7,857 bases of DNA from Gemmatimonadota bacterium (GTDB taxonomy: Bacteria > GCA-2686955). Below the pieces are notes generated by a model that saw only the letters and a list, made by a program, of their open reading frames with translations, was not told the DNA's origin and made no database searches. The stretch spans positions 1 to 7,857 of the forward strand of contig JALXCG010000152.1 of assembly GCA_026991065.1 (NCBI GenBank). The letters run 5' to 3'. The position numbers and the translations under genes were made by a program. Positions 6,431 to 7,857 of the stretch are shown in pieces; the stretch's first letter is position 1; every line of letters starts with the position of its first letter.

Positions 6431-7857
6431 ATGGACCGTTCTGAATGGGAAAACAAGATCCTGCAGCCTGCACTGGAGCGATTCCGAGAGCGTCGAGAGG
6501 AGTTTCGAACCCCAAGTGGTATTCCGGTGGAGCGGTTGGCGACTCCGGAAACCCTTGGTGAATTCGATGCGGAAGCGGAAATCGGTTATCCGGGGGCATT
6601 CCCCTTCGTCCGGGGCGTTCAGCCAACAATGTATCGGGGGCGCCACTGGACGATGCGGCAGTATGCCGGCTTCGGTACTGCAAGTGATTCGAATGCCCGT
6701 TACCATGATCTCCTGAAGGCGGGAACGACCGGGCTCTCCGTTGCTTTTGATCTCCCGACGCAGATGGGCTATGACTCCGATCATGCGATGGCTGCTGGGG
6801 AAGTTGGGCGTGTGGGGGTTGCCATCGATAGCCTGGAAGATATGGAGGTTCTCTTTCGTGGCATTCCACTTGAGCGTGTATCGACTTCGATGACGATCAA
6901 TGCGACCGCCGGCGTTTTGCTGGCGTTCTATGTTGCGTTGGCGCGAAGGCGTGGAATCGACCCATCTAAACTCAAAGGAACCGTTCAGAACGACATCCTC
7001 AAGGAGTACATCGCTCGCGGCACCTACATCTTCCCCCCGCGGCCTTCGATGCGGATTGTTACCGACATGTTTGCGTGGTGTCACGAGAATGTGCCTCTGT
7101 GGAATACGATATCCATTTCCGGGTATCACATTCGCGAGGCTGGGGCGACCGCAGTACAGGAGTTGGCGTTTACTTTGGCAGATGCGATTGCATACGTCGA
7201 AGCAGCTCTCCAGGCGGGGCTGGCGGTTGACGATTTTGCCCCACGGCTTTCCTTCTTCTTCAACGCCCACAATGATCTGTTCGAGGAGATTGCCAAGTTC
7301 CGAGCGGCGAGGAAGATATGGGCGACCCTCATGAAGGAGCGCTTTGGTGCCAAACTTGAACGGTCGCTCATGATGCGCTTTCACACCCAGACATCCGGTG
7401 CCACTCTTCAGGCTCAGCAGCCGCTTAACAACGTTGTGCGCGTTGCTTTGCAGGCGTTTGCAGCAGTGATGGGGGGGACTCAGTCGCTCCACACCAACGC
7501 GTTCGACGAAGCTCTTGGGCTGCCTACAACGGAAAGCGCGACTTTGGCGCTGCGCACTCAACAGGTGATCGCCCATGAAAGCGGTGCAGTAGACACCGTC
7601 GACCCTCTCGCCGGGTCTTGGTACGTTGAATACTTGACCCGGGAGATGGAAAAGCGGGTTCGTGTTTACCTGAAGCGGATTGAGGAGATGGGTGGTGCGG
7701 TTGCAGCCATCGACGCCGGCTATTTCCAGGGAGAAATCGAAGAAAGCGCCTATCGCTACCAGCAAGAGATTGAATCTGGTGAACGCGTAGTCGTTGGAGT
7801 GAACCGCTTTACCGAGCAGACACCCGTTTCCCCTCCGGTCACAAGGATTGATGCACG
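6431..7857 (+). CDS. mcmA: methylmalonyl-CoA mutase, catalytic (large) subunit, 3' end cut by window
   Basis: The visible 475 codons encode the TIM-barrel substrate-binding part of an adenosylcobalamin-dependent acyl-CoA mutase, expected to interconvert (R)-methylmalonyl-CoA and succinyl-CoA in the cytoplasm. Recognisable segments are RQYAGFGTA 76-84, [18 protein letters not shown] 101-118, [18 protein letters not shown] 186-203, [12 protein letters not shown] 228-239, and [19 protein letters not shown] 348-366. Y78, A105, R196 and H233 align at a constant offset of 11 with Propionibacterium residues Tyr89, Ala116, Arg207 and His244. Tyr and Arg at these places mark methylmalonyl-CoA mutase; isobutyryl-CoA mutase has Phe/Gln, and 2-hydroxyisobutyryl-CoA mutase has Ile plus Asp. 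[10 protein letters not shown] (314-323), with F and T instead of the AHC of human-type enzymes, resembles forms whose B12-binding domain is a separate protein of about 140 residues. The gene runs off the window before this can be decided. The reading frame has no stop to the edge. The carboxylase upstream would supply its substrate after epimerisation. Confidence 0.93.
   Translation, partial: MDRSEWENKILQPALERFRERREEFRTPSGIPVERLATPETLGEFDAEAEIGYPGAFPFVRGVQPTMYRGRHWTMRQYAGFGTASDSNARYHDLLKAGTTGLSVAFDLPTQMGYDSDHAMAAGEVGRVGVAIDSLEDMEVLFRGIPLERVSTSMTINATAGVLLAFYVALARRRGIDPSKLKGTVQNDILKEYIARGTYIFPPRPSMRIVTDMFAWCHENVPLWNTISISGYHIREAGATAVQELAFTLADAIAYVEAALQAGLAVDDFAPRLSFFFNAHNDLFEEIAKFRAARKIWATLMKERFGAKLERSLMMRFHTQTSGATLQAQQPLNNVVRVALQAFAAVMGGTQSLHTNAFDEALGLPTTESATLALRTQQVIAHESGAVDTVDPLAGSWYVEYLTREMEKRVRVYLKRIEEMGGAVAAIDAGYFQGEIEESAYRYQQEIESGERVVVGVNRFTEQTPVSPPVTRIDA

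Noticed and set aside
6256-6444. 62-codon + frame in the mutase leader as a small or leader peptide gene
   Set aside because: There is no ribosome-binding site before ATG 6256, it runs through the hairpin and the mutase ribosome site, and no homology is recognised. It remains possible but unsupported.
6428-7765. 445-codon open frame on the - strand opposite the mutase
   Set aside because: It is the antisense shadow of a clearly conserved methylmalonyl-CoA mutase. Its protein is rich in Arg, His, Cys and Pro, matches no family I know, and has no independent support.

Overview
The window reads as ordinary bacterial chromosome of moderately high GC content (roughly 55-60% by eye). All supported genes are on the + strand, with Shine-Dalgarno sequences ahead of most starts. 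It holds one AAA+ protein kinase of the PrkA/YeaG family, followed by a methylmalonyl-CoA pathway block: a three-gene biotin-dependent acyl-CoA carboxylase and the first 475 codons of a coenzyme-B12-dependent acyl-CoA mutase. I see no mobile element, CRISPR array, rRNA or tRNA. The gene styles (a PrkA with a long mid-domain insertion, biotin carboxylase and biotin carrier as separate proteins, a mutase whose core resembles enzymes with a detached B12 subunit) recall deltaproteobacterial or myxobacterial lineages and some related phyla. That placement is from memory of the families and is weak.

Layout: 1-130 is the tail of unseen upstream sequence. 131-2356 is prkA. 2357-2494 is a 138-base gap with a possible dyad. 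2495-4045 is the carboxyltransferase (pccB). 4107-5600 is the biotin carboxylase. 5597-6109 is the biotin carrier protein, joined to the biotin carboxylase by an ATGA stop-start overlap. 6110-6430 is a 321-base leader with a candidate intrinsic terminator or attenuator. 6431 to the window end is methylmalonyl-CoA mutase, cut by the window edge.

How the genes work together: the biotin carboxylase uses ATP and bicarbonate to carboxylate biotin on the carrier protein, and the carboxyltransferase passes that carboxyl group to an acyl-CoA. An Asp at the specificity position of the carboxyltransferase points to propionyl-CoA, giving (S)-methylmalonyl-CoA. After epimerisation (no epimerase is in the window) the mutase would convert (R)-methylmalonyl-CoA to succinyl-CoA, feeding propionate, odd-chain fatty acid and branched-chain amino acid carbon into the TCA cycle. 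The mutase keeps the residues that distinguish methylmalonyl-CoA mutase from isobutyryl-CoA and 2-hydroxyisobutyryl-CoA mutases.

Nothing here is clearly a new system. The points most worth a second look are the PrkA-type kinase beside this pathway without its usual YeaH or SpoVR partners in view, its altered Walker A motif and two CxxC pairs, the precise split of a PccA-like subunit at an ATGA junction, and the long mutase leader with a terminator-like hairpin.
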